The translations under genes and the position numbers were made by a program. Shown here one piece after another: positions 1-13,135 of a stretch of DNA of 64,000 nucleotides. The notes beneath the pieces are model-generated. The model did no database searches. It saw only the letters and a program-made list of their open reading frames with translations, and was not told the origin of the DNA. Each line of letters opens with the position of its first letter. The first letter of the stretch is position 1. Source of the DNA: Megalopta genalis (lineage: Eukaryota; Arthropoda; Insecta; Hymenoptera; Halictidae); NCBI RefSeq assembly GCF_051020955.1, contig NW_027476671.1:1-64000 (forward strand), in the 5' to 3' direction.

Positions 1-2789
1 AATCTATATCACAAGTATTTGTAGCTAAACCATTTGTTTCGCATGGATTTGAAGCTACGCCTTCTACTTCGCATTGATTTGAAGCTAAATCCTTTGTTTC
101 GCATGGAATTGAAGCCTCCTCGTTTGTTCCTCCAGCTTTTGAAGCTATATCACTTATATCGCAAGTATTTGAAGCTAAATCAAATGTGTCGCATGGGTTT
201 GAAGCTGAACCTTCTACATCGCATTGATTTGAAGCTAAATCTTGTGTATCGCATGGATTTGAAGCTAACTTGTTCGTTTCGCCTCCACTTGAAACTACGT
301 CACTTATATCGCAAGTATTTAAAGCTAAATCATATGTGTCGCATGGATTTGAAGCTGAACCTAATACATCGCATTGATTTGAAGCTAAATCTTGTGTATC
401 GCATGGATTTGAAGCTAAACCGTCTACATCGCATTTATTTGAAGCTAAACCTTCTATATTCCATTGATTTGAAGCTAAACCATCTACCTCTTATAGATTT
501 GAAGCAAACCTTCTACATCGCATTGATTTGAAAATAAATCGTGTGTTTCGCATGGATTTGAAGCTAACTCGTTAGTTTCGCATGCAGTTGTAGCTAAATA
601 ATGTATATCACAAGTATTTGTAGGTAAACCATTTCTTTCGCATGGATTTGAAGCTACGCCTTCTACTTCGCATTGATTTGAAGCTAAATCATTTGTTTCG
701 CATGGAATTGAAGCCACCTCGTCTGTTCCTCCGACTTTTGAAGCTATATCACTTATATCACAAGTATTTGAAGCTAAATCATATGTGTCGCATGGATTTG
801 AAGCTGAACCTTCTACATCGCATTGATTTGAAGCTAAATCTTGTGTATCGCATGGATTTGAAGCTAAACCTTCTACATCACATTGATTTGCAGCTAAATC
901 ATGTGTTTCTCATGGATTTGAAGCCAACTCGTTCGTTTCGCCTCCATTTGAAACTATATCACTTATATCGCAAGTATTTAAAGCTAAATCATATGTGCCG
1001 CATGGATTTGAAGCTGAGTCTTCTACTTCGCATTCATCTGAAGCTAAATCATTTGCTTCGCATGGATTTGAATCTAAGCCTTGCCCTTCGAATTGATTTG
1101 AAGCTAAATCATGTGTTTCGTATGGATTTGAAGCTAAACCTTCTACATCGCATTGAGTTGCAGCTAAATCATGTGTTTCGCATGGATTTGAAGCTAAACC
1201 TTCTACATTGCATTGATTTGCAGCTGATTCATGTGTTTCGCATGGATTTGAAGCTAACTCGTTCGTTTCGCCTGTATTCGAAGCTATATCACTTATATCG
1301 CAAATATTTGAAGCTAAATCATGTGTTACACTTGGATATGAAGCTAAACCTTCCACATCGCATTGATTTGAAGCTAAATCATGTGTCTCGCATGGAATTG
1401 AAGCTACCTCGTTTGTTCCTACAGCTTTTGAAGCTATATCACTTATATCGCAAGTATTTGAAGCTAAATCATATGTGTCGCATGGATTTGAAGCTGAACC
1501 TAATACATCGCATTGATTTGAAGCTAAATCTTGTGTATCGCATGGATTTGAAGCTAAACCTTCTACATCGCATTTATTTGAAGCTAAACCTTCTATATTC
1601 CATTGATTTGAAGCTAAACCATCTACCTGTTATAGATTTTAAGCAAACCTTCTACATCGCATTGATTTGAAGATAAATCGTGTGTTTCGCATGGATTTGA
1701 AGCTAAACCTTCTACATCGCATTGATTTGAAGCTAAATCATTTGTTTCGCATGGATTTGAATCTAAGCCTTCTCCTTCGAATTGATTTGAAGCTAAATCA
1801 TGTGTTTCGTATGGATTTGAAGCTAAACATTCTACATCGCATTGATTTGAAGCTAAACCTTCTACATTCTATTGATTTGAAGCTAAACCTTCTACCTCTT
1901 ATTGTTTTGTAGCTAAATCTTCTACATCGCATTGATTTGCAGCTGAATCATGTGTTTCGCATGGATTTGAAGCTACCTCGTTTGTTCCCACAGCTTTTGA
2001 AGCTATATCACTTATATCGCAAGTATTTGAAGCTAAATCATATGTGTCGCATGGATTTGAAGCTGAACCTACTACATCGCATTCATTTGAAGCTAAATCT
2101 TGTGTATCGCATGGATTTGAAGCTAAACCTTCTACATCGCATTGATTTGAAGATAAATCGTGTGTTTCGCATGCAGTTGTAGCTAAATAATCTATATCAC
2201 AAGTATTTGTAGCTAAACCATTTGTTTCGCATGGATTTGAAGCTACGCCTTCTACTTCGCATTGATTTGAAGCTAAATCATTTGTTTCGCTTGGAATTGA
2301 AGCCTCCTCGTTTGTTCCTCCAGCTTTTGAAGCTATATCACTTATATCGCAAGTATTTGAAGCCAAATCATATGTGTCGCATGGGTTTGAAGCTGAACCT
2401 TCTACATCGCATTGATTTGAAGCTAAATCTTGTGTATCGCATGGATTTGAAGCTAAACCTTCTACATCACATTGATTTGCAGCTAAATCATGTGTTTCGC
2501 ATAGATTTGAAGCTAACTCGTTCGTTTCGCCTCCATTTGAAACTATGTCACTTATATCGCAAGTATTTAAAGCTAAATCATGTGTGCCGCATGGATTTGA
2601 AGCTGAGCCTTCTACTTCGCATTCATCTGAAGCTAAATCATTTGTTTCGCATGGATTTGAATCTAAGCCTTGCCCTTCGAATTGATTTGAAGCTAAATCA
2701 TGTGTTTCGTATGGATTTGAATCTAAACCTTCTACATCGCATTGATTTGAAGCTAAACCTTCTATATTCTATTTATTTGAAGCTAAACC

Positions 2790-3478
2790 TTCTACCTCTT
2801 ATTGATTTGAAGCTAAACCTTCTACATCGCATTGATTTGAAGATAAATCGTGTGTTTCGCATAGATTTGAAGCTAACTCGTTAGTTTCGCAAGCAGTTGT
2901 AGCTAAATAATGTATATCACAAGTATTTGTAGCTAAACCATTTGTTTCGCATGGATTTGAAGCTAAACCTTCTACATCGCATTGATTTGCAGCTGAATCA
3001 TGTGTTTCGCATGGATTTGAAGCTACCTCGTTTGTTCCTACAGCTTTGGAACCTATATCACTTATATCGCAAGTATTTGAAGCTAAATCATATGTGTCAC
3101 ATGGATTTGAAGCTGAACCTACTACAGCGCATTGATTTGAAGCTAAATCTTGTGTATCGCATGGATTTGAAGCTAAACCTTCCACATCGCATTGATTTGA
3201 AGCTAAATCATGTGTTTCGCATGCAGTTGAAGCTAAATCATGTCTTTCACAAGTATTTGAAGATGAACCATTTGAATCGCATTGATTTGAACCCGAGCCT
3301 TCTACTTCGCACCTATTTGCAGCTAAATAATGTGTTCCGCATGGATTTGAAGTAAACCTTCTACATCCCATGGATTTGAATATAAATCATGTGTTTGGCA
3401 TGGATTTGAAGTTGAACCTACTACATGGCATTGATTTGAAGCTAAATCTTGTGTATCGCATGGATTTGAAGCTAAACC
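2790..3478. repeat. 689-bp tandem duplication, copy 1
   Basis: This segment is followed directly by a near-identical copy at an offset of 689 bp, which is 23 monomers minus one base. The missing base lies in a GAAGTAAACC variant near 3351, where other monomers read GAAGCTAAACC. Rare variants are shared by both copies: TCACATGGATTT, TACAGCGCATTG and the CACCTATTTGC monomer. Copy 1 differs by CTTTGGAACC where copy 2 has CTTTTGAAGC. Confidence 0.9.
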
Positions 3479-4167
3479 TTCTACCTCTTATTGATTTGAA
3501 GCTAAACCTTCTACATCGCATTGATTTGAAGATAAATCGTGTGTTTCGCATAGATTTGAAGCTAACTCGTTAGTTTCGCAAGCAGTTGTAGCTAAATAAT
3601 GTATATCACAAGTATTTGTAGCTAAACCATTTGTTTCGCATGGATTTGAAGCTAAACCTTCTACATCGCATTGATTTGCAGCTGAATCATGTGTTTCGCA
3701 TGGATTTGAAGCTACCTCGTTTGTTCCTACAGCTTTTGAAGCTATATCACTTATATCGCAAGTATTTGAAGCTAAATCATATGTGTCACATGGATTTGAA
3801 GCTGAACCTACTACAGCGCATTGATTTGAAGCTAAATCTTGTGTATCGCATGGATTTGAAGCTAAACCTTCCACATCGCATTGATTTGAAGCTAAATCAT
3901 GTGTTTCGCATGCAGTTGAAGCTAAATCATGTCTTTCACAAGTATTTGAAGATGAACCATTTGAATCGCATTGATTTGAACCCGAGCCTTCTACTTCGCA
4001 CCTATTTGCAGCTAAATAATGTGTTCCGCATGGATTTGAAGTAAACCTTCTACATCCCATGGATTTGAATATAAATCATGTGTTTGGCATGGATTTGAAT
4101 CTGAACCTACTACATGGCATTGATTTGAAGCTAAATCTTGTGTATCGCATGGATTTGAAGCTAAACC
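3479..4167. repeat. 689-bp tandem duplication, copy 2
   Basis: Second copy of the block starting at 2790. It carries the same one-base deletion (GAAGTAAACC near 4042) and the same rare CATCCCATGG and TTTGGCATGG variants. Divergence begins near 4150, where this copy continues with ACATCGCATTG instead of the CCTCTTATTG monomer. A third relative of the GAAGTAAACC / CATCCCATGG segment lies near 49,250. Confidence 0.9.
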
Positions 4168-4782
4168 TTCTACATCGCATTGATTTGAAGCTAAATCATG
4201 TATATAGCATGGATTTGAAGCTATCTCGTTTGTTTCGCATGCAGTTGTAGCTAAATAATGTATATCACAAGTATTTGTAGCTAAACCATTTGTTTTGCAT
4301 GGATTTGAAGCTAAGCCTTCTACTTCGCATTCATTTGAAGCTAAATCATTTGTTTCGCTTGGATTTGAATCTAAGCATTGTCCTTCGAATTGATTTGAAA
4401 CTAAATCATGTGTTTCGTATGGATTTGAAGCTAAACCTTCTACATCGCATTGAATTAAAGCTAAACCTTCTACATTCTATTGATTTGAAGCTAAACCTTC
4501 TACCTCATATTGTTTTGAAGCTAAAACTACTACATCGCACTGATTTGCAGCTAAATCATGTGTTTCGCATGGATTTGAAGGTAACTCGTTCATTTCGCCC
4601 GCAAGTTGAATCTACATCACTTATATCGCTAGTATTTGAAGCTAAATCATGTGTATCGCGTGGATTTTGAAGCTAACTCGTTTGATTAGTCTTCATTGGA
4701 AGCTATATCACTTACACCCCAAGTGTTTGAAGCTATATCATTTGTTTCGCATGGATTTGAAGCTAAACCTTCTACATCGCAT

Positions 4783-6850
4783 TGATTTGAAGCTAAATCA
4801 TGTTTCTCGCATGGAATTGAAGCTACCTCGTTTGTTCCTACAGCTTTTGAAGCTATATCACTTATATCGCAAGTATTTGAAGCTAAATCATATGTGTCGC
4901 ATGGATTTGAAGCTGAACCTACTACATCGCATTGATTTGAAGCAAAATCTTGTGTATCGCATGGATTTGAATCTAAACCTTCCACATCGCATTGATATGA
5001 AGCTAAATCTTGTGTATCGCATGGATTTGAAGCTAAACCTACTACATCGCATTGACTTGAAGCTAAATCATGTATATAGCATGGATTTGATGCTATCTCA
5101 TTTGTTTCGCATGCAGTTGTATCTAAATAATGTATATCACAAGTATTTGTAGCTAAACCATTTGTTTTGCATGGATTTGAAGCTAAGCCTTCTACTTCGC
5201 ATTCATTTGAAGCTAAATCATTTGTTTCGAATGGATTTGAATCTAAGCCTTGTCCTTCGAATTGATTTGATGCTAAATCATGTGTTTCGTATGGATTTGA
5301 AGCTAAACCTTCTACATCGCATTGATTTGAAGCTAAATCATGTGTCTCGCATGGAATTGAAGCTACCTCGTTTGTTCCTACAGCTTTTGAAGCTTTATCA
5401 CTTATATCGCAAGTATCTGAAGCTAAATCATATGTGTCGCATGGATTTGAAGCTGAACCTACTACGTCGCATTGATTTGAAGCTAAATCTTGTGTATCGC
5501 ATGGATTTGAATCTAAACCTTCCACATCGCATTGATATGAAGCTAAATCATGTGTATCGCATGGATTTGAAGCTAACTCGTCCGTTTAGCATGCAGTTAA
5601 ATCTAAATAACGTATATCACAAGTATTTGAAGCTAAACCATGTGATTCGCATGGATTTTAAGCTAAGCCTTCTACTTCGCATTCATTTGAAACTAAATCA
5701 TTTGTTTCGCATGGATTTGAATCTAAGCCTTGTCCTTCGAATTGATTTGAAGCTAAATCATGTGTTTCGTATGGATATGAAGCTAAACCTTCTACATCGT
5801 ATTGATTTGAAGCTAAATCATGTGTCTCGCATGGAATTGAAGCTACCTCGTTTGTTCCTACAGCTTTTGAAGCTATATCACTTATATCGCAAGTATTTGA
5901 AGCTAAATCATATGTGTCGCATGGATTTGAAGCTGAACCTACTACATCGCATTGATTTGAATCTAAATCTTGTGTATCGCATGGATTTGAAGCTACACCT
6001 TCCACATCGCATTGATTTGAAGCTAAATCATGTGTATCGCATGGATTTGAAGCTAACTCGTTCTTTTCGCAAGCAATTGTAGCTAAATGATGTATATCAC
6101 AAGTATTTGAAGCTAAACCATTTGTTTTGCATGGATTTGAAGCCAAGCCTTCTACTTCGCATTCATTTCAAGCTAAATCATTTGTTTCGCATGGATTTGA
6201 ATCTAAGCCTTGTCCTTCGAATTGATTTGAATCTAAATCATGTGTGTCCTATGGATTTGAAGCTAAACCTTCTACATCGCATTTATTTGAAGCTAAATCT
6301 TCTATATTCTATTGATTTGAAGCTAAACCATCTACCTCTTATTGATTTGAAGCTAAACCTTCTACATCGCATTGATTTGAAGATAAATCGTGTGTTTCGC
6401 ATGGATTTGAAGCTAAGTCGTTAGTTTCGCATGCAGTTGTAGCTAAATAATGTATATCACAAGTATTTGTAGCTAAACCATTTGTTTCGCATGGATTTGA
6501 ACCTAAACCTTCTACATCGCATTGATTTGAAGCTAAATCATGTGTATCGCATGTATTTGAAGCTAAGCCTTATCCTTCGAATTGATTTGAAGCTAAATCA
6601 TGTGTTTCGTATGGATATGAAGCTAAGCCTTCTACATCGCATTGATTTGAAGCTTAATCATGTGTCTCGCATGGAATTGAAGCTACCTCGTTTGTTCCTA
6701 CAGCTTTTGAAACTATATCTCTTATATCGCAAGTATTTGAAGCTAAATCATATGTGTCGCATGGATTTGAAGCTGAACCTACTACATCGCATTGATTTGA
6801 AGCTAAATCTTGTGTATCGCGTGGATTTTGAAACTAACTCGTTTGATTAG
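4783..6850. repeat. Mid-scale repeats of 480, 540 and 840 bp in domain A
   Basis: The landmark TCTCGCATGGAATTGAAGCT occurs at the same phase near 4806, 5346, 5826 and 6666. The spacings of 540, 480 and 840 bp are 18, 16 and 28 monomers. Each landmark is followed by the CCTACAGC version of T1, then CACTTATATCGCAAG, CATATGTGTCGC and CTACTACATCGC-like monomers. Spacings that differ by whole monomers suggest local gains and losses by unequal exchange or slippage. Confidence 0.8.
5320..5342. other. Example of a recurrent hairpin-forming dyad
   Basis: The left arm CATTGATTT and right arm AAATCATG flank the six-base spacer GAAGCT. The arms pair over eight base pairs (CAT-GATTT with AAATC-ATG), with one bulged base after CAT. 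The same dyad with a bulged G instead of T is at 8412-8434. It arises wherever a monomer ending in CATGGATTT or CATTGATTT is followed by an AAATCATG monomer, so it recurs through domains A and C. It could be a DNA- or RNA-level structure or a protein-binding dyad; function is not shown. Confidence 0.6.
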
Positions 6851-9300
6851 TCTGCATTTGAAGCTATATCACTTATATCCCAAGTGTTTGAAGCTAAATC
6901 ATTTGTTTCGCGTGGATTTGAAGCTAAACCTTCTACATCGCATTGATTAGAAGTTAAATCATGTGTCGCGCATGGATTTGAAGCTAACTCGTTAGTTTCG
7001 CATGCAGTTGTAGCTAAATAATGTATATCACAAGTATTCGTAGCTAAACCATTTGTTTTGCATGGATTTGAAGCTACTCCTTCTACTTCGCATTGATTTG
7101 AAGCTAAATCATATGTGTCGCATGGATTTGAAGCTGAACCTTCTACATCGCATTGATTTGAAGCTAAATCTTGTGTATCGCATGGATTTGAAGCTAAACC
7201 GTCTACATCACATTGATTTGCAGCTAAATCATGTGTTTCACATGGATTTGAAGCTAACTGGTTCGTTTCGCCTGCAGTTGAACCTACATCACTTATATCG
7301 CAAGTAATTGAAGCTAAATCATGTGTATCGCGTGGATTTTGAAGCTAACTCGTTTGATTGGTCTGCATTTGAAGCTATATCACTTATACCCCAAGTGTTT
7401 GAAGCTAAATCATTTGTTTCGACTGGATTTGAAGCTAAACCTTCTACATCGCATTGATTTGAAGCTAAATCTTGTGTATCGCATGGATTTGAAGCTAAAC
7501 CTTTCACATCGCATTGATTTGAAGCTAAATCATGTGTATCGCATGGATTTGAAGCTAACTCGTTCGTTTCGCATGCAGTTGTAGCTAAATAATGTATATC
7601 ACAAGTATTGGTAGCTAAACCATTTGTTTTGCATGGATTTGAAGCTAAGCCTTCTACTTCGCATTCATTTGAAGCTAAATCATTTGTTTCGCATGGATTT
7701 GAATCTAAGCATTGTACTTCGAATTTATTTGAAGCTAAATCATGTGTTTCGTATGGATTTGAAGCTAAACCTTCTACATCGCATTGATTTGCAGCTAAAT
7801 CATGTGTTTCGCATGGATTTGAAGCTAACTCGTTCGTTTCGCCTGCAGTTGAATCTACATCACTTATATCGCTAGTATTTGAAGCTAAATCATGTGTATC
7901 GCGTGGATTTTGAAGCTAACTCGTTTGATTAGTCTGCATTTGAAGCTATATCACTTATACCCCAAGTGTTTGAAGCTAAATCATTTGTTTCGCCTGGATT
8001 AGAAGCTAACTCGTTCATTGCGCATGCAGTTAAATCTAAATAACGTATATCACAAGTATTTGAAGCTACACCATTTGATTCGCATGGATTTGAAGATAAG
8101 CCTTGTCCTTCGATTGATTTGAAGCTAAATCATGTGTTTCGTATGGATGTGAAGCTAAACCTTCTACATCGTATTGATTTGAAGCTAAATCATGTGTCTC
8201 GCATGGAATTGAAGCTACCTCGTTTGTTCCTATAGCTTTTGAAGCTATACCACTTATATCGCAAGTATTTGAAGCTAAATCATATGTGTCGCATGGATTT
8301 GAAGCTGAACCTACTACATCGCATTGATTTGAATCTAAATCTTGTGTATCGCTTGGATTTGAAGCTAAACCTTCCACATCGCATTGATTTGAAGCTGAAT
8401 CATGTGTATCGCATGGATTTGAAGCTAAATCATGTCTTTCACAAGTATTTGAAGATGAACCATTTGAATTGCATTGATTTGAACCCGAGCCTTCTACTTC
8501 GCACTGATTTGCAGCTAAATAATGTGTTTCTCATGGATTTGAAGCTAAACCTTCTACATTGAATTGATTTGCAGCTGAGTCATGTGTTTCGCATGGATTT
8601 GAAGCTAAATCATATGTGTCGCATGGATTTGAAGCTGAACCTTCTACATCGCATTGATTTGAAGCTAAATCTTGTGTATCGCATGGATTTGAAGCTAAAC
8701 CTTCTACATCACATTGATTTGCAGCTAAATCATGTGTTTCGCATGGATTTGAAGCTAACTCGTTCGTTTAGCCTGCAGTTGGATCTACGTCACATATATC
8801 GCAAGTGTTTGAAGCTAAATCATGTGTATCGCGTGGATTTTGAAGCTAACTCGTTTGATTAATCTGCATTTGAAGCTATATCACTTATACCCGAAGTGTT
8901 TGAAGCTAAATCATTTGTTTCGCGTGGATTTGAAGCTAAACCTTCTACATCGCATTGATTAGAAGTTAAATCATGTGTCGCGCATGGATTTGAAGCTAAA
9001 CCTTCTACATCGCATTGATTTGAAGCTAAACCTTCTACATTATATTGATTTGAAGCTAAACCTTCTACCTCTTATTGTTTTGAAGCTAAAACTTCTACAT
9101 CGCATTGATTTGAAGCTAAATCATGTGTTTCGCATGGATTTGAAGATAACTCGTTCGTTTCGCCTGCAGTTGAATCTACATCACTTATATCGCTAGTATT
9201 TGAAGATAAATCATGTGTATCGCGTGGATTTTGAAGCTAACTCGATTGATTAGTCTTCATTTGAAGCTATATCTCTTACACCCCAAGCGTTTGAAGCTAC
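6820..9300. repeat. Cluster of the plus-one phase-shift module
   Basis: Four successive copies of a recognisable module occur near 6830, 7339, 7910 and 8839, with a fifth, weaker one near 9229. The module contains CGCGTGGATTTTGAAGC, with four T residues where the standard monomer has three, followed by CTCGTTTGATTAGTCTGC and then CACTTATACCCCAAGTG. The extra T shifts the 30-bp phase and every reading frame by one base. The copy near 7350 reads GATTGGTC instead of GATTAGTC. Because the module is copied as a unit, the insertion is inherited and not a random sequencing error. Confidence 0.85.
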
Positions 9301-9342
9301 ATCATTTGTTTCGCATGGATTTGAAGCTAATCCTTCTTCATC

Positions 9343-9362
9343 GCATTGATTTGCATTGATTT
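9343..9362. repeat. 10-bp micro-duplication inside a monomer
   Basis: GCATTGATTT occurs twice in tandem here (9343-9352 and 9353-9362). This adds 10 bp to one monomer, shifts the array phase and breaks all long open frames at this point. It looks like a slippage event. Confidence 0.85.
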
Positions 9363-9884
9363 GACGCTAACTCGTTCGTTGCGCATGCAGTTGTAGCTAA
9401 ATAATGTATATCACAAGTATTTGTAGCTAAACCATTTGTTTCGCATGGATTTGAAGCTACGCCTTCTACTTCGCATTGATTTGAATCTAAATCATTTGTT
9501 TCGCTTAGAATTGAAGCTACCTCGTTTGTTCCTCCTGCTTTTGAAGCTATATCACTTATATCGCATGGATTTGAAGCTGAGCCTACTACATCGCATTGAT
9601 TTGGAGCTAAATCTTGTATATCGCATGGATTTGAAGCAAACTATCTACATCGCATTGATTTGAAGCTTAATCATGTGTATCGCATGGATTTGAAGCTAAA
9701 TCTTCTACATCGCATTGATTTGAAGCTAAACCTTCTACCTCTTATTGTTTTGAAGCTAAAACTTCTACATCGCATTGATTTGAAGCTAAATCATGTTTCT
9801 CGCATGGATTTGAAGCTATCTCGTTTGTATCGCATGCAGTTGTAGCTAAATAATGTATAGCACAAATATTTGTAGCTAAACCAT

Positions 9885-12395
9885 TTGTTTTGCATGGATT
9901 TGAAGCTAAGCCCTCTACTTCGCATTCATTTGAAGCTAAATCATTTGTTTCTCATGGATTTGAATCTAAGCCTTGTCCTTCGAATTGATTTGAAGCTAAA
10001 TCATGCGTTTCGTATGGATTTGAAGCTAAACCTGCTACATCGCATTGATTTGAAGCTAAACCTTCTATATTCTATTGATTTGAAGCTGAACCTTCTACCT
10101 CTTATTGATTTGAAGCTAAACCTTCTACATCGCATTGATTTGAAGCTAAATCTTGTGTATGTCAAGGATTTGAAGCTAAACCTTCTACATCGCATTGATT
10201 TGAAGCTAAATCATGTGTATCGCATGGATTTGAAGCTAACTCGTTCGTTTCGCCTGTATTTGAAGCTATATCACTTATATCGCAAGTATTTGAAGCTAAA
10301 TCATGTGTATCGCATGGATTTGAAGCTAAACCTTCTACATCGCATTGATTTGAAGCTAAATCATTTCTTTCGCATGGATTTGAATCAAAGCCTTGTCCTT
10401 CGAATTGATTTGAAGCTAAATCATGTGTTTCGTATGGATTTGAAGCTAAACCATCTACATCGCATTGACTTGAAGCTAAACCTTCTACATTCTATTGATT
10501 TGAAGCTAAACATTCTTCATCGCATTGATTTGCAGCTAAATAATGTGTTTCGCATGGATTTGAAGCTAACTCGTTCGTTGCGCACGCAGTTAAATCTAAA
10601 TAACGTATATCACAAGTATTTGAAGCTAAACCATTTGATTCGCATGGATTTGAAGCTAAGATTTCTACTTCGCATTAATTGGAAGTTAAATCACGTGTTT
10701 TGCATGGATTTGAAGCTAAACCTTCTACATCGCATTGATTTAAAGCTAAATCATGTGTTTCGCATGCAGTTGAAGCTAAATCATGTCTTTCACAAGCATT
10801 TGAAGAACAACCATTTGAATCGCATTGATTTGAACCCGACCCTTCTACTTCGCACTGATTTGCAGCTAAATAATGTGTTCGCATGGATTTGAAGCTAAAC
10901 CTTCTACATCGCATTGATTTGCAGCTGAATCATGTCTTTCGCATGGATTTGAAGCTAACTCGTTTGTTTCGCCTGTATTTGAAGCTATATCACTTATATC
11001 GCAAGTATTCGAAGCTAAATCATGTGTATCGCATGGATTTGTTGCTAAACCTTCTACATCGCATTGATTTGAAGCTAAATCATTTGTTTCGCATGGATTT
11101 GAATCAAAGCCTTGTCCTTCGATTTGATTTGAAGCTAAATCATGTGTTTCGTATGGATTTGAAGCTAAACCTTCTACATCGCATTGATTTGAATCTAAAC
11201 CTTCTATATTCTATTGATTTGAAGCAGAACCTTCTACCTCTTATTGATTTGAAGCTAAACCTTCTACATCGCATTGATTTGAAGCTAAATCTTGTGTATC
11301 GCATGGAGTTGAAGCTAAACCTTCTACATCGCATTGATTTGAAGCTAAATCAGGTTTATAGCATGGATTTGAAGCTATCTCGTTTATTTCGCATGCAGTT
11401 GTAGCTAAATAATGTATATCACAAGTATTTGTAGCTAAACCATTTGTTTTGCATGGATTTGAAGCTAAGCCTTCTACTTCGCATTCATTTGAAGCTAAAT
11501 CATTTGTTTCGCATGGATTTGAATCTAAGCCTTGTCCTTCGAATTGATTTGAAGCTAAATCATGTGTTTCGTATGGATTTGAAGCTAAACCTTCTACATC
11601 GCATTGATTTGAAGCTAAACCTTCTATATTCTATTGATTTGAAGCTGAACCTTCTACCTCTTATTGATTTGAAGCTAAACCTTCTACATCGCATTGATTT
11701 GAAGCTAAATCTTGTGTATCGCATGGATTTGAAGCTAAACCTTCTACATCGCATTGATTTGCAGCTGAATCATGTCTTTCGCATGGATTTGAAGATGAAC
11801 CATTTGAATCGCATTGATTTGAACCCGACCCTTCTACTTCGCACTGATTTGCAGCTAAATAATGTGTTTCGCAAGTATTTGAAGATAAACCTTCTACATC
11901 GCATTGATTTGCAGCTGAATCATGTGTTTCGCATGGATTTGAAGCTAACTCGTTCGTTTCGCCTGTAGTTGATGCTATATCACTTATATCGCAAGTATTT
12001 GAAGCTAAATCATGTGTTACGCTTGGATTTGAAGCTAAACCTTCTACATCGCATTGATTTGAAGCTAAATCATGTTTCTCGCATGGACTTGAAGCTACCT
12101 TGTTTGTTCCTTCAGTTTTTGAAGCTATATCACTAATATCGCAAGTATTTGAAGCTAAATCATATGTGCCGCAAGGATTTGAATCTGAACCTACTACATC
12201 CCATTGATTTGAGCTAAATCTTGTGTATCGCATGGATTTGAAGCTAAACCTTCTACATCGCATTGATTTGAAGCTAAATCGTTTGTTTCCCATGGAATTG
12301 AAGCCACCTCGTTTGTTCCTCCAGCTTTTGAAGCTATATCACTTATATCGCAAGTATTTGAAGCTAAATCATATGTGTCGCATGGATTTGAAGCA
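9885..12395. repeat. Distal domain A leading to the central block
   Basis: Runs of T4-like monomers (ACCTTCTACATCGCATTG, ACCTTCTATATTCTATTG, ACCTTCTACCTCTTATTG) alternate with T5. The landmark TTTGTTTTGCATGGATTT starts modules near 9884 and 11,443. Two one-base deletions occur, near 10,878 (GTGTTCGCATGG) and near 12,210 (GATTTGAGC for GATTTGAAGC). From about 11,550 onward the sequence is a long-range duplicate of 51,260 onward. Confidence 0.75.
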
Positions 12396-13135
12396 AACCT
12401 TCTACATCGCATTGATTTGAAGATAAATCGTGTGTTTCGCATGGATTTGAAGCTAACTCGTTAGTTTCGCATGCAGTTGTAGCTAAATAATCTATATCAC
12501 AAGTATTTGTAGCTAAACCATTTGTTTCGCATGGATTTGAAGCTACGCCTTCTACTTCGCATTGATTTGAAGCTAAATCATTTGTTTCGCATGGAATTGA
12601 AGCTACCTCGTTTGTTCCTGCTGCTTTTGAAGCTATATCACTTATATCGCAAGTATTTGAAGCTAAATCATATGTGTCGAATGGATTTGAAGCTGAACCT
12701 AATACATCGCATTGATTTGAAACTAAATCTTGTGTATCGCATGGATTTGAAGGTATCTCGTTTGTTTCGCATTGATTTGAAGCTAAATCATGTATATAGC
12801 ATGGATTTGAAGGTATCTCGTTTGTTTCGCATGCAGTTGTATCTAAATAATGTATATCACAAGTATTTGTAGCAAAACCATTTGTTTTGCATGGATTTGA
12901 AGCTAAGCCTTCTACTTCGCATTCATTTGAAGCTAAATCATTTGTTTCGCATGGATTTGAATCTAAGTCTTGTCTTTCGAATAGATTTGAAGCTAAATCA
13001 TGTGTTTCGTATGGATTTGAAGCTAAACCTTCTACATCGCATTGATTTGAAGCTAAACCTTCTATATTCTATTGATTTGAAGCTGAATCTTCTACCTCTA
13101 ATTGATTTGAAGCTAAACCTTCTACATCGCATTGA
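11550..13135. repeat. Left flank of central block, duplicated at 51,260-52,845
   Basis: This roughly 1.58-kb segment matches 51,260-52,845 at an offset of 39,709 to 39,710 bp. The one-base change in offset is explained by the deletion near 12,210 (GATTTGAGC), which is absent from the other copy. Shared rare variants include the GACTTGAAGCTACCTTG monomer, CACTAATATCGC, TGTGCCGCAAGG and the GAAGCAAACC one-base deletion near 12,395. Beyond about 13,135 the copies diverge: this one enters HOR copy 1, the other continues with A-type monomers. Confidence 0.85.

Larger units (their letters stand above)
1..12395. repeat. Domain A: heterogeneous 30-mer array with frequent phase shifts
   Basis: Monomers are well conserved but their order is irregular. 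Two interleaved 150-bp families occur: one with T1 ending in CATGCAGTTG, the other with a T1 variant reading CCTCGTTTGTTCCTACAGC. The 30-bp phase slips repeatedly by single bases, for example minus one near 505, 1640, 3351, 4042, 8110, 9635, 10878, 12210 and 12395, and plus one near 4607, 4666, 6830, 7339, 7910, 8839 and 9229. The reverse frame ASNPCETHDL-like is open for hundreds of bases between slips. No start region, regulatory element or non-repeat sequence was found, so no gene is called. Confidence 0.85.

Noticed and set aside
10001..10195. Arg/Ser/Phe-rich reverse frame (MRCRRFSFKS units)
   Set aside because: This frame is open only over runs of T4-like monomers and is closed by TGA in T5 monomers; it is a shadow of the repeat.
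1..12395. Reverse-strand genes encoding ASNPCETHDL-type proteins
   Set aside because: The pattern is regular, but frames are broken by copied one-base indels and TAA/TGA codons, with no non-repeat start or end.
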